Below are positions 10,945-22,764 of a stretch of DNA of 64,000 nt, one piece after another (within the stretch, counting starts at the first letter, position 1; each line of letters starts with the position of its first letter). The stretch covers positions 62,001 to 126,000 of the forward strand of contig JABCPU010000007.1 of NCBI GenBank assembly GCA_016800925.1. The letters are read 5' to 3'. The translations under genes were made by a program, and so were the position numbers. This DNA comes from Suillus spraguei (lineage: Eukaryota > Basidiomycota > Agaricomycetes > Boletales > Suillaceae). Below the pieces are notes generated by a model. That model did not search any database. It worked only from the letters and a program-made list of their open reading frames with translations, and was not told where the DNA came from.

Positions 10945-11665
10945 TGAGGAGACTCACCCCTCTTGGCACTTTTGCCAGCGTTGTCCATCATGTGCCATGC
11001 GACTCAAGTCAAGCTCAGAGCGCGGGATTATGAAGATTTCGATGTGACGGTACGATGGGTACCAGGGCACTCTGATGTGCACGGAAATGAAGAGGCGGAC
11101 AAGCACGCCAAACTGGCCTCGGAAGGTCATCACAACGATGGTATAGTCCAATCAACCGCATACACCGCTACCTCCGACATCGCACCTTCCCCCTAAGCAT
11201 TTCGGCTCTGAAGGAATCGCAAAGTAAGAACACAGCTGAGCATTGGAAGCATCTATGGCGTACATCCCCCCGTTTCCACCACATCAACCGCCTCGACCCC
11301 CACATCCTCAAACGCTATTTCATCAAACTATCCGCCAACTTCCCAAAATGCTTCACCAGCCTTTACATCTTCCTCCGCACAGGACATGCACCGCTTAACA
11401 AGCACCTACACCGCATCCAGAAATCAGATAGCCCTTCCTGCCCTCATTGCCCAGGCACTTATGAATCCGTGCATCACTTCCTGTTGGTCTGTCCACACTA
11501 CCAACGGGAACGACATCTTCTTGTCACAGCTCTGGGCCGCACAGCCTCGTTCATCCAATTCCTCCTATCAGAGCCGAAGCTACCCGTCACCTCGCCGAAT
11601 ATGTCAATGCTACTGGACGAATGAGAGCTATACTCGGTGAAGTACCTACCCCGCGCACCTCGACA
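10945..11665 (+). pseudogene. LINE (non-LTR retrotransposon) C-terminal fragment: RNase H and CCHC
   Basis: The frame from 10963 gives VRWVPGHSDVHGNEEADKHAK, the end of a retrotransposon RNase H domain. In a shifted frame it is followed by a long tail with the zinc motif CPHCPGTYESVHHFLLVC seen at the C-terminus of fungal LINE proteins, then LAEYVNATGRMRAILGE in yet another frame. The reverse transcriptase and endonuclease are absent and the frame changes at least twice. It is a 5'-truncated, decayed copy. Confidence 0.8.
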
Positions 11666-12400
11666 GACTGATCACCCGAACCACAGATATCTGCACGCCA
11701 AAGCCTCGTCAAATCCTGTCATGTACATATTTGTCCCATCTCACCTGCCTCATCCACTCGTCTACATGGAGTCACCAGCGCTTTCTCAGCCCTAACGGAA
11801 CACACTAACCGGAACAAAGGACCCACTGTTCATTCCCGGGTCCACGTCACATAAACGTTCTACATACTTCCAAACCAACTCCTGTACCTGCCCGCGAAAG
11901 CGGCGTTAATATAGTGCAAAACGGTTGAATAACATATTGATCCTGTATACGTACAAGTCATCTCATCTTCGAAGGGCGGCACGCCCTACACCAGGGCATT
12001 CGTGCGCCCAGAGATGCGTTGGGGAAACTGGGGGTCCCCTAGACTATATAGTACCCTTAGAGTACATCTCTCCATAGGACATAAAAATTGACTTGAAAAA
12101 AATAAAAATAAAAAGTCAAGCTCAGGACCTCTGGGTATCACTGATGCAATCCCAGGACTCTAAAATGTGTGTCGGGAAGCGGACGGTACCCAAAATAACA
12201 GCCGACGGTTGGGCCCATCCACTGTCAACATTCAGGACAAAGGCGTCGAATTGCGGTCATCATGGGATGCTCCCTCTGTTAACTCAGACGTGATGCACAG
12301 CGCGTAGATGGAATGGGACGAAAAGCAAATGAAGTGATTGTTCCAAGTGTTCGATGACATGGTAGCGATGGCCTCGATCATGCTATGTTCATCTGAAGGA
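11666..12400. other. Intergenic, no gene recognised
   Basis: Between the LINE fragment and the WD40 array only short frames occur. A-rich runs at 12089-12118 could be an old retrotransposon tail or poly(A) region. No coding homology was seen. Confidence 0.35.
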
Positions 12401-12414
12401 TCTGATACTGCGCA

Positions 12415-13560
12415 CTGCTGTAATGGCTGCCTCGTCGCTGCATCCTACAGCCGAACAGTCTTATCCCACGAACCAGTGACGATGCCAGTGCCGTCCGGCG
12501 AGAACGAGACCGACAAGACTGAATGAGTGTGTCCCGGCAAGGGCTCACCTATCGCAGCATCCCACACCCGAACAGTCTTATCCAAAGAGCCAGTGACGAT
12601 GCGAGTGCCATCCGACGAAAACAAGACCGACCAAACTGAATGAGTGTGCCCGGCAAGGGCTCACCGACTTGCTCCCCCATCACAGCATCCCACATCCGAA
12701 CAGCCTTATCCCAAGAACCAGTGACGATGTGAGTGCCGCTGGTGAGAACAAGACTGATCTAACTGCATCAGTGTGCCCCCGCAAGGGCTCATCGACTTGC
12801 TCCCCCATCGCAGCACCCACGCCCGGAAGGTCCTATCCTCTGAACCAGTGACAATGCGAGTACCGTCTGGCGAGAACGAGACCGACCAAACTGAATGAGT
12901 GTGCCTTGACAAGGGCTCACCGACTTGCTTCCCCATCGCAGCATCCCACACTCGAACAGTCTTTTCCCAGGCACCAGTGACAATACGGGTGCCGTCCGGT
13001 GAGAACGAGACTGAGTTGACTGGATCAGTATGCCTCTGCGAGGATTCACGGACTTGCTCCCCCGTCACAGCACCCCACACCCGAACAGTATTATCCTCTG
13101 AATCAGTGACGATCCGAGTGCCGTCCAGTGTGAACGAGACAGACCAGACTGAATCGGTGTGCCCTCGAAAGGGCTCACCAACTCGCTCCCCCGTCGCAGC
13201 ATCCCACATCGAACAGTCTTATCCCAGGAACCAGTGGCGATGAGTGTGTCATCTGGCGAGGACGAGACCGATAAAACTGAATCAGTGCTCCCGAAAGGGC
13301 TCACCAACCGGTTCCCCTGCCACAGCATCCAATAGCCGAAATGATGCGAGTGCCGTCCGGTGAGAACAAGACCGACCTGACTGAATTAGTGTCCCCCCCT
13401 CCCCGCAAGGGCTCGCCGACTTGCTCCCCCGTCGCAGCATCCCACACCCGAATAGTCTTATCTTTTGAACCAGTGACGATGCGGGTACCGTCCGATGAGA
13501 ACGAGACCGAGTAAACTGGACCAGTGTGCCCGCTGAGCATGGTCTGAACCGCCGGCCAGT
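12415..13560 (-). repeat. Nine near-identical WD40-coding repeats (~129 bp)
   Basis: The block TCCCACACCCGAACAGT (plus strand; WDAATG..TVRVWD on the minus strand) recurs at about 12437, 12553, 12682, 12811, 12939, 13065, 13198, 13321 and 13435. The spacing is 116-131 bp. [15 protein letters not shown] is repeated almost letter for letter. High identity at DNA level is typical of NLR sensor arrays that undergo unequal exchange. Short indels in several units shift the frame. Confidence 0.9.
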
Positions 13561-15420
13561 TCATATCACGTCCGAATGCCATACGAAGAGTATTCGGAAA
13601 CCGTGCAGAAAACTTTCTCGATGGCGGAGAGTTGGCAGGTGAGAATGGATGCTGATACATATAGATGTGGTATACTATGTAAAATGATGCCGCCGAAAAC
13701 TTGAATGAACCTCTGTACGTCCATTGTGGTCGAGGAGATATCTCCGAATTTTGGATGCCCCTGTCGCTGCGCATGAGTGCTTTATCTGACAGCTAATAGC
13801 AGCGTGCTCACCTTCATCCACTGGGCAATGTGCGAAATGGTAGCAACTGCACCACTGAAGGTATTGATTAGGGCAAGTGACTCGAGCCAGAAAAACAGCC
13901 ACTCTTGGTTGAACAACGATTTCACTTTTTGCGAATGCTGGACATGCTTAGATGTATCCCTGGGCATGACATTTGTTAAAATGAGGTCATACATGCTTCT
14001 CTCAGCAGGATCGGGTGACACCACAGAGTTGTAGCAATCAATTGGAGATAGTCCCACATGAGACTCCTTGATGTATCCGCAGGCAAGACGCGCCCACTCA
14101 AAAGGTCCATCAGCTTTCTTAGCGAGGATTGCGAGCTCTCTATTCTGGAAATGCAACCCTTCCAACTCCTTGGATACATAAGCATGGATGACGCTCTCCG
14201 CCACTACTGTTAGAATATCATCCATCGGCATTTGTCGAATATGCTGAACGCCGTGAAATTCGTCATTGATGTCACCAAGTAGGAGAGAGGTGACGAGGAA
14301 GCGAAAGTTATTTGGGAGGTCAGTGATCTTTGGAACGGAGGGGTCTTGATTTTTACAAGCTAGAATACGGAGGTCTCTTCGTGTTTCTACTCCACCGCTT
14401 TCGTCCAGTGCATCAATCAAGATCATGATGGGCTCTCCAGTTGACCCAGATGACTTCCCCAGTGGTTCAATAAAAAGCTTCTGCCACTGCTGGATTATAT
14501 CCGCCGTCCTCTTGAGCGAAATAGAGGCTTGAACTGTATCTGCCAATGACCAGTTCATCTCCAGGTCATCATGGTCAGCCAGGTCGAGCGCGATCGTAGA
14601 AAAGATCCTTTCGTGGCGACGCTCTGCTTCTTGCTGGCGGTCAAGAGAGTAACACGAACCAAGCCCTCCCACGTTGTCGAACCACTTAGCAATGGTGTGA
14701 GGGATGGTCGATTTGCCCTTGCCTGCAGGGCCAGATAACCATAGTACGCGTGGAACATTGTCCTCAGTGCTGTTAACCCATTCCGTGATCTGGGAAAGGA
14801 TTTCCGTGCGGGTCTCTTGAAGGCACTGTTTTCTGGTATCTAGTCCTGTGCCCTCTCCATAAGTCATACCGCTGAGGTCTAGTATTTCTTCTGAAAAAGT
14901 ATGAATATATGTCAAGTTACAAGGACGTCCGAACACTCATCCGTATGGTGGACATGTATGGCTACGCCACGGGCAACCTTGTCCCGGAAGTTTTGCATCA
15001 GCCGATCAAACACTTCGCTGTACTTTTGGATTGTGTCTGTTGTTTCCGAGACGACGTTCTTTCCGCATCTCCTCCCTGCGATGATGGTAGAAGCTCCAGA
15101 TACTACAGAGCGCAAAGTTTGTAACACTCACAAAAGTTTCTTGTCTCTGAGTAACGTCTGATAAAATGGCTACATTCATGAGTCTGCTGAGAAATCTTTC
15201 CAAGTATAGTGCGCATCGACATGGACGAGATTTTGCTAAGCATCTCGTCTTGTGTCATGAAGCCGTAAACTTCACAAACTTCTCGAGAAAATTGAGTATC
15301 GCTGCGTTGCGATCCACTTGAGCTAGAATAATCTGCACAAACAATTGCTGAGTAATAGGAAGAGAGAAAGAAAACATACTTCAACTGCACGAGATAACAC
15401 GCCCAGTGCCATCTGTGCAT
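12454..15420 (-). CDS. NACHT-WD40 STAND (NLR-like) protein, probably decayed
   Basis: The core frame (14936-13782, 384 codons) carries a P-loop GPAGKGKST, a Walker [10 protein letters not shown] and the FRFLVTS sensor strand of fungal NACHT ATPases. Upstream exons (15420-14940) give the usual N-terminal helical region ([19 protein letters not shown]). Downstream, nine WD40 blocks are encoded at 13560-12415. Such proteins are thought to act as signal-sensing switches in fungal non-self recognition, with WD40 repeats as the sensor. The first WD40 frame (13774-13301) breaks at a short deletion in the second repeat, and later repeats are spread over three frames, so the WD40 half cannot be read through. 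A possible first exon begins at ATG 15818 but its splicing could not be resolved. It is either a pseudogene or badly affected by indels. Confidence 0.75.
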
Positions 15421-17200
15421 GTGGGTGTACCTATAAAACTATATTAGTTCTGTTCCGATTAAAAGGAGGGTCCATACATCCGTGATCTACCCAATAACAT
15501 TACCGAATATCCTGAGAGGTTTGAGATATGTATCCTGAAAATCCGGAAATTAGAGAGCGCGCAGAGACTGGAGGGCAAGTATGAGAACCTACATACCTCG
15601 AGATTCGGGGTCAATGGAACACGTTCATGTTAGACATTCGGGGGAACAGGACTACGATTGCGGGAATCCTTCGAGCGCTTATGACAGTCTTAGCCCGGAG
15701 CCGTATTCCATGGCGGGACATTCAATAAGCGTACTCACCGAAACCCTTAACTTGTTCACGCTGTCCTTGACCTTCTTCTGAAACGGCCGATTCTGCCACG
15801 GGGTCGGTGCTAGACGAAGGATGCATCAATGTCAGTATTTGAAGTGAACTAAGCCACATACTTAGCAAGAGCTGTTGCTTCGCTAGAAGTGTGAGTTTTT
15901 TGAGTTGAATGCCTCCGACTCGATAGGATGCCCTTCCTCATTGTGAATAGCAGGCAAGATAACAAAGTCGAAGGGTCTCACGTCATTTATCTAAAATAAC
16001 AGGCCATTACCAGTACAAGCTTTTGAGTAAAGACCTCTATATATAGCTTGAAGTTGAGGCAAATTAAAGGTAAATAATAATATTTATTGCCGCACCTTAC
16101 GTCTCAGATCAAATGCATATGAAAAATATAATCGTCCATCGAGTGACTCGACTTTTCAACTCCAAGAGTGTTATAACAATCCTGATTCTTCACAGCAAAT
16201 AAACTGTCATAACATTATATAATTGCATTTCGTTCGTACACAGAGCGACTCAGAATCACAAGACTCGTACTTCGCCGTCCTTGACCATAAGAAAGCAGAG
16301 CATACTTTGGCAATCATGGGCACACATGTCACATACCCCACATCAAATATCTCATCACCCCCACTTCTCCGTCAAACTCATTCTCAGGCACTCACCTTTC
16401 ATTGTTTCCTACCCAGTCGCACCCAACACAGATAGTGGAGATGATACATGTGGTTTCTTTGCTCCAGGACGACGTCCTGATAAGTCCCCCTTCGTTGTGG
16501 TGCATCTATTGCACCACCTGCTTTTGGCGATAAACTAGCTATCCCCGGTGGTGACTTTCTGCCGGGACATGCCAGTGCTGCCCTACTAAGTTGGCTAGTA
16601 AGTCATGAAGTGGTAGAGCTCATCGCGAGTGTCATCGCTAATCTCCTGGAGGGTGAGATTTTGTAGATGGAAGAGAGTGGAAGCGAAGCTGCTCCATCTC
16701 AGCGCTCAGCGGTCGTGTACTTGTGACTTACGAATACAAATAATCGTCACCGTTCTCATTGGTTGGACCATCATTCCCGAACTCGTTTTCAAATCGCGAG
16801 GTGAACGAGGTACAATCCGTTTCAACTCGTTAGTCCGAACTGTGTCGATTTACCAGAATTTTCCACCTCGATTCGCCTCTGCGCCAGCAACACTAGTCGG
16901 TTCGTCGTTATTGCACCGAAGTCGACTCCGAGTCGGCTCCTTAGCCTAGTCGGCTCATTACGCTAATGAGCCGATTCGCCTGTTCACTCGACAATTTCCT
17001 AAACGTGTCCCACAAGTAATTTTTTGAATAACTTTGTGATAAGGAGAGTTATCATACATTCAGCATCCAGTGTGTATGCACCTGCAGTGGTATTCTATTA
17101 CATTATTAGTTAATGTACTAGTGAGTAACATTGCATAGTGACATCAGTAATGTTCATAAGCGTCCGTAACGCGCGTAAGTTAAGCGTTCATCTCGGTAAT
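15421..17200. other. Intergenic, with a short perfect hairpin
   Basis: No gene is recognised apart from a possible first exon of the NACHT gene (ATG 15818 to a GTGAGT donor near 15740, minus strand). A perfect 10-bp stem with 3-nt loop lies at 16951-16973 (CGGCTCATTA-CGC-TAATGAGCCG). The word GAGCCGATTCGC next to it recurs near 18612, so this may be the end of a small repeat. Confidence 0.4.
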
Positions 17201-17276
17201 TTTGATTGCAAGACGAAACGAAGACGGGCCGTGATGCGAAGTGGCATCTGAAACTGGTAATGGAACTTTCAGCCGT

Positions 17277-17283
17277 TATAAAG
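17277..17283 (+). promoter_or_regulatory. TATA box of the first tandem small-protein gene
   Basis: TATAAAG sits 70 bp before the ATG at 17353. The block GGAACTTTCAGCC just upstream and the TATA box are both conserved in front of the second gene copy. Confidence 0.65.
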
Positions 17284-17352
17284 GCTCAAGCTGCAGTTAG
17301 TTTCTATCAACACCCCTTTCTAATATACACTCGACAAAATCTTCAATCAAAC

Positions 17353-17963
17353 ATGAGCATAATCCCCAGCGGAGCTTACAACATCAGCAATGCTATGTAT
17401 CCAAACCTGTATTTTGCCATGTCAGGAAACAAAGAGTTCGTCGGGAGAGACGTTGCTGACATTGTACGCGTGCATCATTACAGTGACGTGCTTCCCATGC
17501 TTATAAATGCCCGCAGATCCAAGTCAAATTTCAGGATGAGGATACAACTCTTGCGACCCTCTATGACACTGCGTCACAGCTGTACATTGGGTTCAACATG
17601 GGGGTTAGTCTGTCTGGTGTTGACGAATGGGAGATTCCTGACAGTGTGAAATTGTAGGAACAGAAAGTCACAGGCTACACCGATCCCCAGAAGCTCCAGT
17701 TGAGCACTTCATGGGAGAACTCACTTGTGTGAGCGCAGTCTCCGGTCCCAATTGCATCGAAAACTCACTTGTTACGTTGACCTCCAGGATCCAGGATCCA
17801 AGCACAGCACAGGTGTGCTATTTCCAAGATGGCTCAGAAGGGTCTTCGGTTTGTTTTCATCACTGACATGTTGTGGCTTTGTTTATGACCAACGTCACTC
17901 CAGATCGATGTTGGAGAAGAGTCGGGGGACAGCAACCAGAGATGGCGGTTCTTGGTAGCATAG
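17353..17963 (+). CDS. Small five-exon protein, possibly beta-trefoil (copy A)
   Basis: Exons 17353-17463, 17517-17603, 17658-17728, 17788-17848 and 17904-17963 join through four GT-AG introns (53-59 nt) into a clean 129-residue protein. It opens MSIIPSGAYNISNAMYPN, contains IQVKFQDEDTTLATLYDTAS, and ends SNQRWRFLVA. No secretion signal is visible. The start pattern SG.Y.I.N, the size and the aromatic W.F end recall basidiomycete beta-trefoil proteins (lectins and protease inhibitors of the clitocypin/cospin kind). That resemblance is weak and by eye, so function is open. The gene is one half of a tandem duplication with 19280-20055. Confidence 0.7.
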
Positions 17964-19192
17964 GTGCTTCGAAATGCAAGGAGACCCGAGTAGCAGTTGC
18001 CAGCTGCTGTAGCTCTGACCCGGCTGTCGGAATGCTGTCGGCTATGATTGGCTCCTGGTATGCAAGACATGTTAGTTGCTTTCCGTGGTTAGACAGCATA
18101 TCCGAGTGTTCACCTGTCAGAGATGTGCCAACTTACTGTCTGTCCTCCTACCCGCCTTAGCGGGTAACAACTAAGCTCCTGCATGTCTTGCTTGATCGTG
18201 TGTTCTTGAGTCTTTGGACCTCCTCCCTCTGCACCGTGCAAATCGCAAGATTGACCAAAAGGGAAATTGAGATAATAAACACGCACCCTGATCATAGGCG
18301 GAGTTGGGACAGCTTTTATTTGTTCAGCAGCGGCTCACAGCACCAGGAGTCCAGGAGACTGACTTTCTCTGTCACTAAATACCATAGTCAACTAAAGAAT
18401 GCGCAATTCGAAATGAATGGGAGTTGGAGGATATATGCAAATCACTTTAGAGGCTATTATACGCTAGTGACAGTCGTTTGTCGTTCGAAGAGTTCGCCTC
18501 GGATAGTCCCGTATCCGATCATGTCTTACTTGCACTGGTACGTGTACTGTTGACAGTCCTCATCAACATATGTATGGGGCTATAGTAGTAGAGTCGGCAA
18601 GTCAACTCCGAGGAGCCGATTCGCATACTTTCAGGCTTCCGTTTTAGTTCAACTAAAATTTTGGTTTTGGTTATGTGTGCGACTTGCTTACGAGCATTTC
18701 TTTTTCTTCGCGGACAAGGAGAGTTATCATACATTCAGTACTGAGTACAGACAGTGGCTAAGTATTTGTATTGTCAGTCAGATGAGGTGAGTATTAATAT
18801 TGCAAATGCTACTAGTAGCCAGCCGCCGATCTGAAAAGCCGATTGGGTGAAGTGCGCTTTAAACCAGTTTGTTTTTGGCATAGCTCAGGTTTGCGTTCGT
18901 AAGCACACACTTTTGGTTATGTCAGTACGTGACCACTGCAGGGTCTATCAATGCCACTTGCACTAGTCGCAGCTCAACTGCACCATGTCGTCTATATTAT
19001 TTTAGAGATCAAATCAGGCTCATGTTATCTTCAGAGTGCGCTACCAGTGAAGTTGTAAGCGTTGGTAAGTGTCTGTAACTCGCGTAAGTTAGGCGTTCAT
19101 TTCAGTGGTTTGACTGACTCGTAATCCCCAAGACGAAGAGCCGAAGATGGGGCGTGGCCCGCCGACTAGTAATTATGGAACTTTCAGCCACG
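17964..19192. other. Duplicated 3' flank and spacer between the tandem pair
   Basis: The sequence after copy A (CAACTAAGCTCCTGC, TCTTGCTTGATCGTGTG, and GGGAGTTGGA further on) recurs after copy B. Likewise GGAGAGTTATCATACATTCAG at about 17041 recurs at 18718. The duplication therefore took in whole gene plus flanks (about 17.04-18.5 kb and 18.72-20.46 kb). Confidence 0.7.
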
Positions 19193-19199
19193 TATAAAG
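19193..19199 (+). promoter_or_regulatory. TATA box of the second tandem small-protein gene
   Basis: TATAAAG lies 81 bp before the ATG at 19280, preceded by the same GGAACTTTCAGCC block as in copy A. Confidence 0.65.
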
Positions 19200-19279
19200 C
19201 TCGTTGCAGCGTATCATCTCAGGCTTGCAGTCGGTTTCTATCAACATTGCTCCCTCAACTTCAAAAGCTTCAGTCAACC

Positions 19280-20055
19280 ATGAGCAACATGATCTCCAGC
19301 GGATTTTATAACATCACCAGTACCTCTTACTATGACATGTCCTTTGCCATGCAATACAATACAGTGTTCGCCGACAAGTACGCTGACCTCGTACGCGTGC
19401 ATCATTACGGCGACGTGCTTCTCGTGCTCATCAATGCCCGCAGATTCAAGTCAACGTCCAAGATGAAGATACGCGTCTTGCGACTCTCTTTGACACTGCT
19501 TCAAAGATGTACATTGGGTTCGACATGGTGGTTAGTTTGACTGTTGTGACGGATGCGAGATTCCTGACAGTATGAAATCGTAGGAACAGGCAGTCGCGGG
19601 CTACACCGATCCCCAGGTGCTCCAGTTGTCACCCACGGGAAACGATGGCTTTACGTGAGTGCAGTCTTTAGTCCTAAATGCATTGAGAATTTACTTGACC
19701 CGCAGGATCCAACAACAGGACACAAACACTATGTGCTACCTCCAAGATCACACAGACGGATCACCAGTTCGTTTTCCTCGCTGAACTTTTCTGGCTTTAT
19801 TCATAACCAACGTCACTCTAGATCTATGTTGGGGATCCGGGCTCAACCCTGACCGCTACTGGTTCTTTGACTTGGTCAGCGAAGACTGAGTATCTCGAGA
19901 TGCAAGCAGACCTGAGTAGCAGTCTGTGGGATAATACTTGTAGATCGGCTCCTGGTATGCAAGAGATGTTGGTGACTTTCCGTGGTTGGACAGTGGGATC
20001 TCCGAGTGTTCGCCTGTCAGAGATGTGCCACCTCTACCAACTTACGCCCGTGTGA
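19280..20055 (+). CDS. Small five-exon protein, possibly beta-trefoil (copy B)
   Basis: Exons 19280-19390, 19444-19530, 19584-19654 and 19706-19766 have exactly the same lengths (111, 87, 71, 61) and intron phases as copy A. They give MSNMISSGFYNITSTSYYD..., VQDEDTRLATLFDTASKMYIG and QVLQLSPTGNDGFT. The fifth exon begins at 19822 after a CTCTAG acceptor. In phase, it runs on to a stop at 20053-20055. One base out of phase it would give a short end with an RYWFF motif, resembling the W.F end of copy A. So copy B probably has a single-base shift in its last exon and a longer, different C-terminus. Function unknown. Confidence 0.62.
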
Positions 20056-20892
20056 TCTGTTCTCTGCGTTCGTCCACCACCCGTGTCTTCCTATTCGCTT
20101 CAACGGGTTACAACTAAGCTCCTGCGCGTCTTGCTTGATCGTGTGCTTTGAGTCTTTGAACCTCCCTTGCTGAGAAATGCTGCACTGTGCAACCGGCGTG
20201 ATGTTACGGCTAAAATTTGCAAAACTAATGTCATTCGCAAATTGACCGAAAGGGAAATTAAGATAACAACACGAGTTTGCGATGTGTCCTAGAAGCTCAT
20301 GGGCGCTGGGACAGTTTTTATATGCCTTTCAGAGGCCGCTCACAACACTAGGACACTCTGAAGTCGACTTTTTATATCACCTAAACACCATGGTCAACTT
20401 AAGAAAATTTAACTTTGGGATACTTCAATAATAGATGGGAGTTGGAGAATATATGACAACCGTGATTGTCTTCGTTGCAATGAGCAGACGTTGTCCTTAC
20501 CAGCTTCTGTGTCATCAGCAATCTGCGCCGTTCTTGATTGTGCAGACTCCGGGCCCCGGCGCTTCCATTCATTGATTTTCTACCCATCCAAGCCAACTAA
20601 AATAGCGGAAGTGGAATGCGCGGCGCTATTAGCAGCCTAAAGCTCTTTCGATCTGTCGAAGCGACCTGCACGGAGACTGGGACAAGCTGTAAGCACGCTG
20701 GTTTACCTGAGTTCCCATAATCAGTACATATCATGGTCAAGCTTTCAGTATTTCACCTTTTGGTGTAATGGTTATGCAGGCGGCAGTCTGACCATGTTAC
20801 ACAAGCCGATGGCAAAGGTAGTCCTCACTGTGGTTGATTGATGTTAGTCAATAATGACATATTTAGATGTATCAAATATATTTGAGTGAATA
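20056..20892. other. Duplicated 3' flank, then intergenic
   Basis: The flank shared with copy A extends to about 20460. Beyond it only short frames are present. A tRNA-like A-box word occurs near 20770 without a matching B box. Confidence 0.4.
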
Positions 20893-21600
20893 TCAAGATG
20901 TGTTCCGATAGAAAAAAACCTCGTCATCGGCAGGTTTTGAACCTGCACAGTCCAAGAGGTACAGATTTTGATTCTGTTGTGGTAACCACTGGCTAAGACC
21001 AGTTACGGGGAACTTCCAAAGAAACCATCCATGAGTAAATGTCAAGGTGTGTTCCGATAGACAAAAACCTCGTCGGCAGGTTTTGAACCTGCACAATCCA
21101 AGAGAAACAGATTTTGTTCCGTTGTGGCAACCACCTGGCCAAGACCAGTTACGGTAAACTTCCAAAATCCACGAGTGAATATCAAGTGTGTTCCGATAGA
21201 AAAAACTCGTCGGCAGGTTTGAACTGCACAGTCAAGAAACAGATTTGATTCTTGTAGCAACCACCTGGCAACCAGTCACGATGAACTTCAAAAAATCCAC
21301 GAGTGAATATCAAGATGTGTTCCTATGGGAAAAAAACTCGTCGTCGGCAGGTCTTGAACCTGTACAGTCGAACAGAAACAGATTTTGATTATGTTGTAGC
21401 AACCACCTGGCTGAGACCAGCCATGATGAACTTCTAAAGAAACCATTCATGAATGAATGCCAAAGTGTGTTCCGATAGAAAAAACACTGCAGTTAAGCAG
21501 GTTTCGAACCTGCCTAGTCCAAGAGAAACAGATTTTGATTCTGTTGTGGTAACCACACTGGCCAGGCTGAAGTCTTTAACTCTTTCACTTGATGACTCAC
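20893..21600 (-). repeat. Five tandem tRNA-Leu-like SINE units
   Basis: Five copies of a 129-149 bp unit, with the marker TGTGTTCC(G/T)AT at about 20901, 21049, 21188, 21317 and 21466. On the minus strand most units hold an A-box-like TGGCCAGGTGGTT, an anticodon-arm-like CAGAATCAAAATCTG (loop ATCAAAA, reading CAA = Leu) and a B-box GGTTC(G/A)AAACC in a GCAGG...CCTGC stem, then a T-run and CTATCGGAACAC. The acceptor stem does not pair, so these are not working tRNAs. A tRNA-derived SINE in tandem is the best reading. Confidence 0.7.
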
Positions 21601-22700
21601 GAGACTTCCTAAGTTGAAAACTTATGGGACCCTGATTGACGCGGCCCAAAAAAGATGACATGGACGATAAAGTTCAAGTCTGAACGTCTGCGAGACAATA
21701 AAATTGCCCTGAAGAGGGACGAAGCTTAGATAATTCTAATTCACCATCATTAGCAGCAGGTTCAATATGATCGACATTACCACTAAGTATACATGAGTTT
21801 CTAGAAAAAACAGAATGCAGCCAGCAGATACTAAAAAATGAGGACAATGAGACATCACCTTGAAGGCGAAACATGGAGGATTGGAGACGAAAGTCTCATC
21901 TTCCCACAAAACGGTGGCCACGCAGCAATCCGGTTCATCCCAAACATAATATTGAGACCACACGCGACCTCGATCTCGACATCGGTAGTGAGAGCACCGC
22001 AATGAATCACTGAGGCCCTGGGGATTTTAGCGAAACGCGAACTTGGGCCTAAATGGCTGAGCGAACGAGCAATCGAAGAATACGAGAGAAGAATACGATT
22101 AAGAAACAGACGCATGAAGACGACCGATTTGAATGAGGTCCCAGTGCTAGTGGTAAAACACGATATAACCCACTCCCTTGTAGCGGGAATAAATCTACAT
22201 GACACATTAGAGCACAGAGTGTTCGGAGGCCAACGGAAGCACTTACCTTACTAGAAAGATTCTGAGAAGTGGAAAGCCTTGCAAGGCTTTCCATACACAA
22301 CGTCCATCGAAGTTTGGCGCTGTTGAGCAACCGTGACACAGCAACTTTCGTACTCCGCCGATGGGCTTGCTATGTCCGATCCCAGACTCCTCCACAAGTT
22401 TTGGTACTCGCGGGTTGGGTGCGGGTATGACCCAGGTCGACCTATGTCACGCCCTGGCTTTATGCATTCACATTCACTTGTCATTTTCGTTTTCGCCCGT
22501 GTGGTTTTCTTACAACGCCTGGTGATAGGATTTAATAGCATGTCAATTTTCAAGTGTCTTGAGTCAGGACTAAGGAAGGTACTTGTATGAGGGAAGGTTT
22601 CTATATGATTGCACAGTTAGTATTCCAAACATCGTCCATACCGCAGCCGCGGTGCAGCGTCGCGCCACTCATGTGCATGTCACATGTTTTGTTTTTTGAA
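21601..22700 (-). other. Unrecognised region with overlapping minus-strand frames
   Basis: Minus-strand frames at 22553-22251, 22339-22049, 22205-21855 and 22002-21736 overlap in a way that could mean exons joined by introns (for example a CTATGTG...GTAG break near 22200). No domain or motif is recognisable and I could not settle a gene model. It may be a decayed gene or a repeat. Confidence 0.2.
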
Positions 22701-22764
22701 TGAAGACCACCTTTGAAATTTGACAGCCCCCCTATCATCCTCCTTCAAAACTTCAGACTCTACC

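Noticed and set aside
13777..14034. Plus-strand ORFs across the NACHT gene (also 12899-13243)
   Set aside because: They are antisense shadows of the NACHT and WD40 frames, where repeats keep the other strand open.
20760..20830. tRNA-like sequence with TGGTGTAATGGTTA
   Set aside because: It has an A-box-like word, but no B-box or cloverleaf pairing follows within the expected distance.
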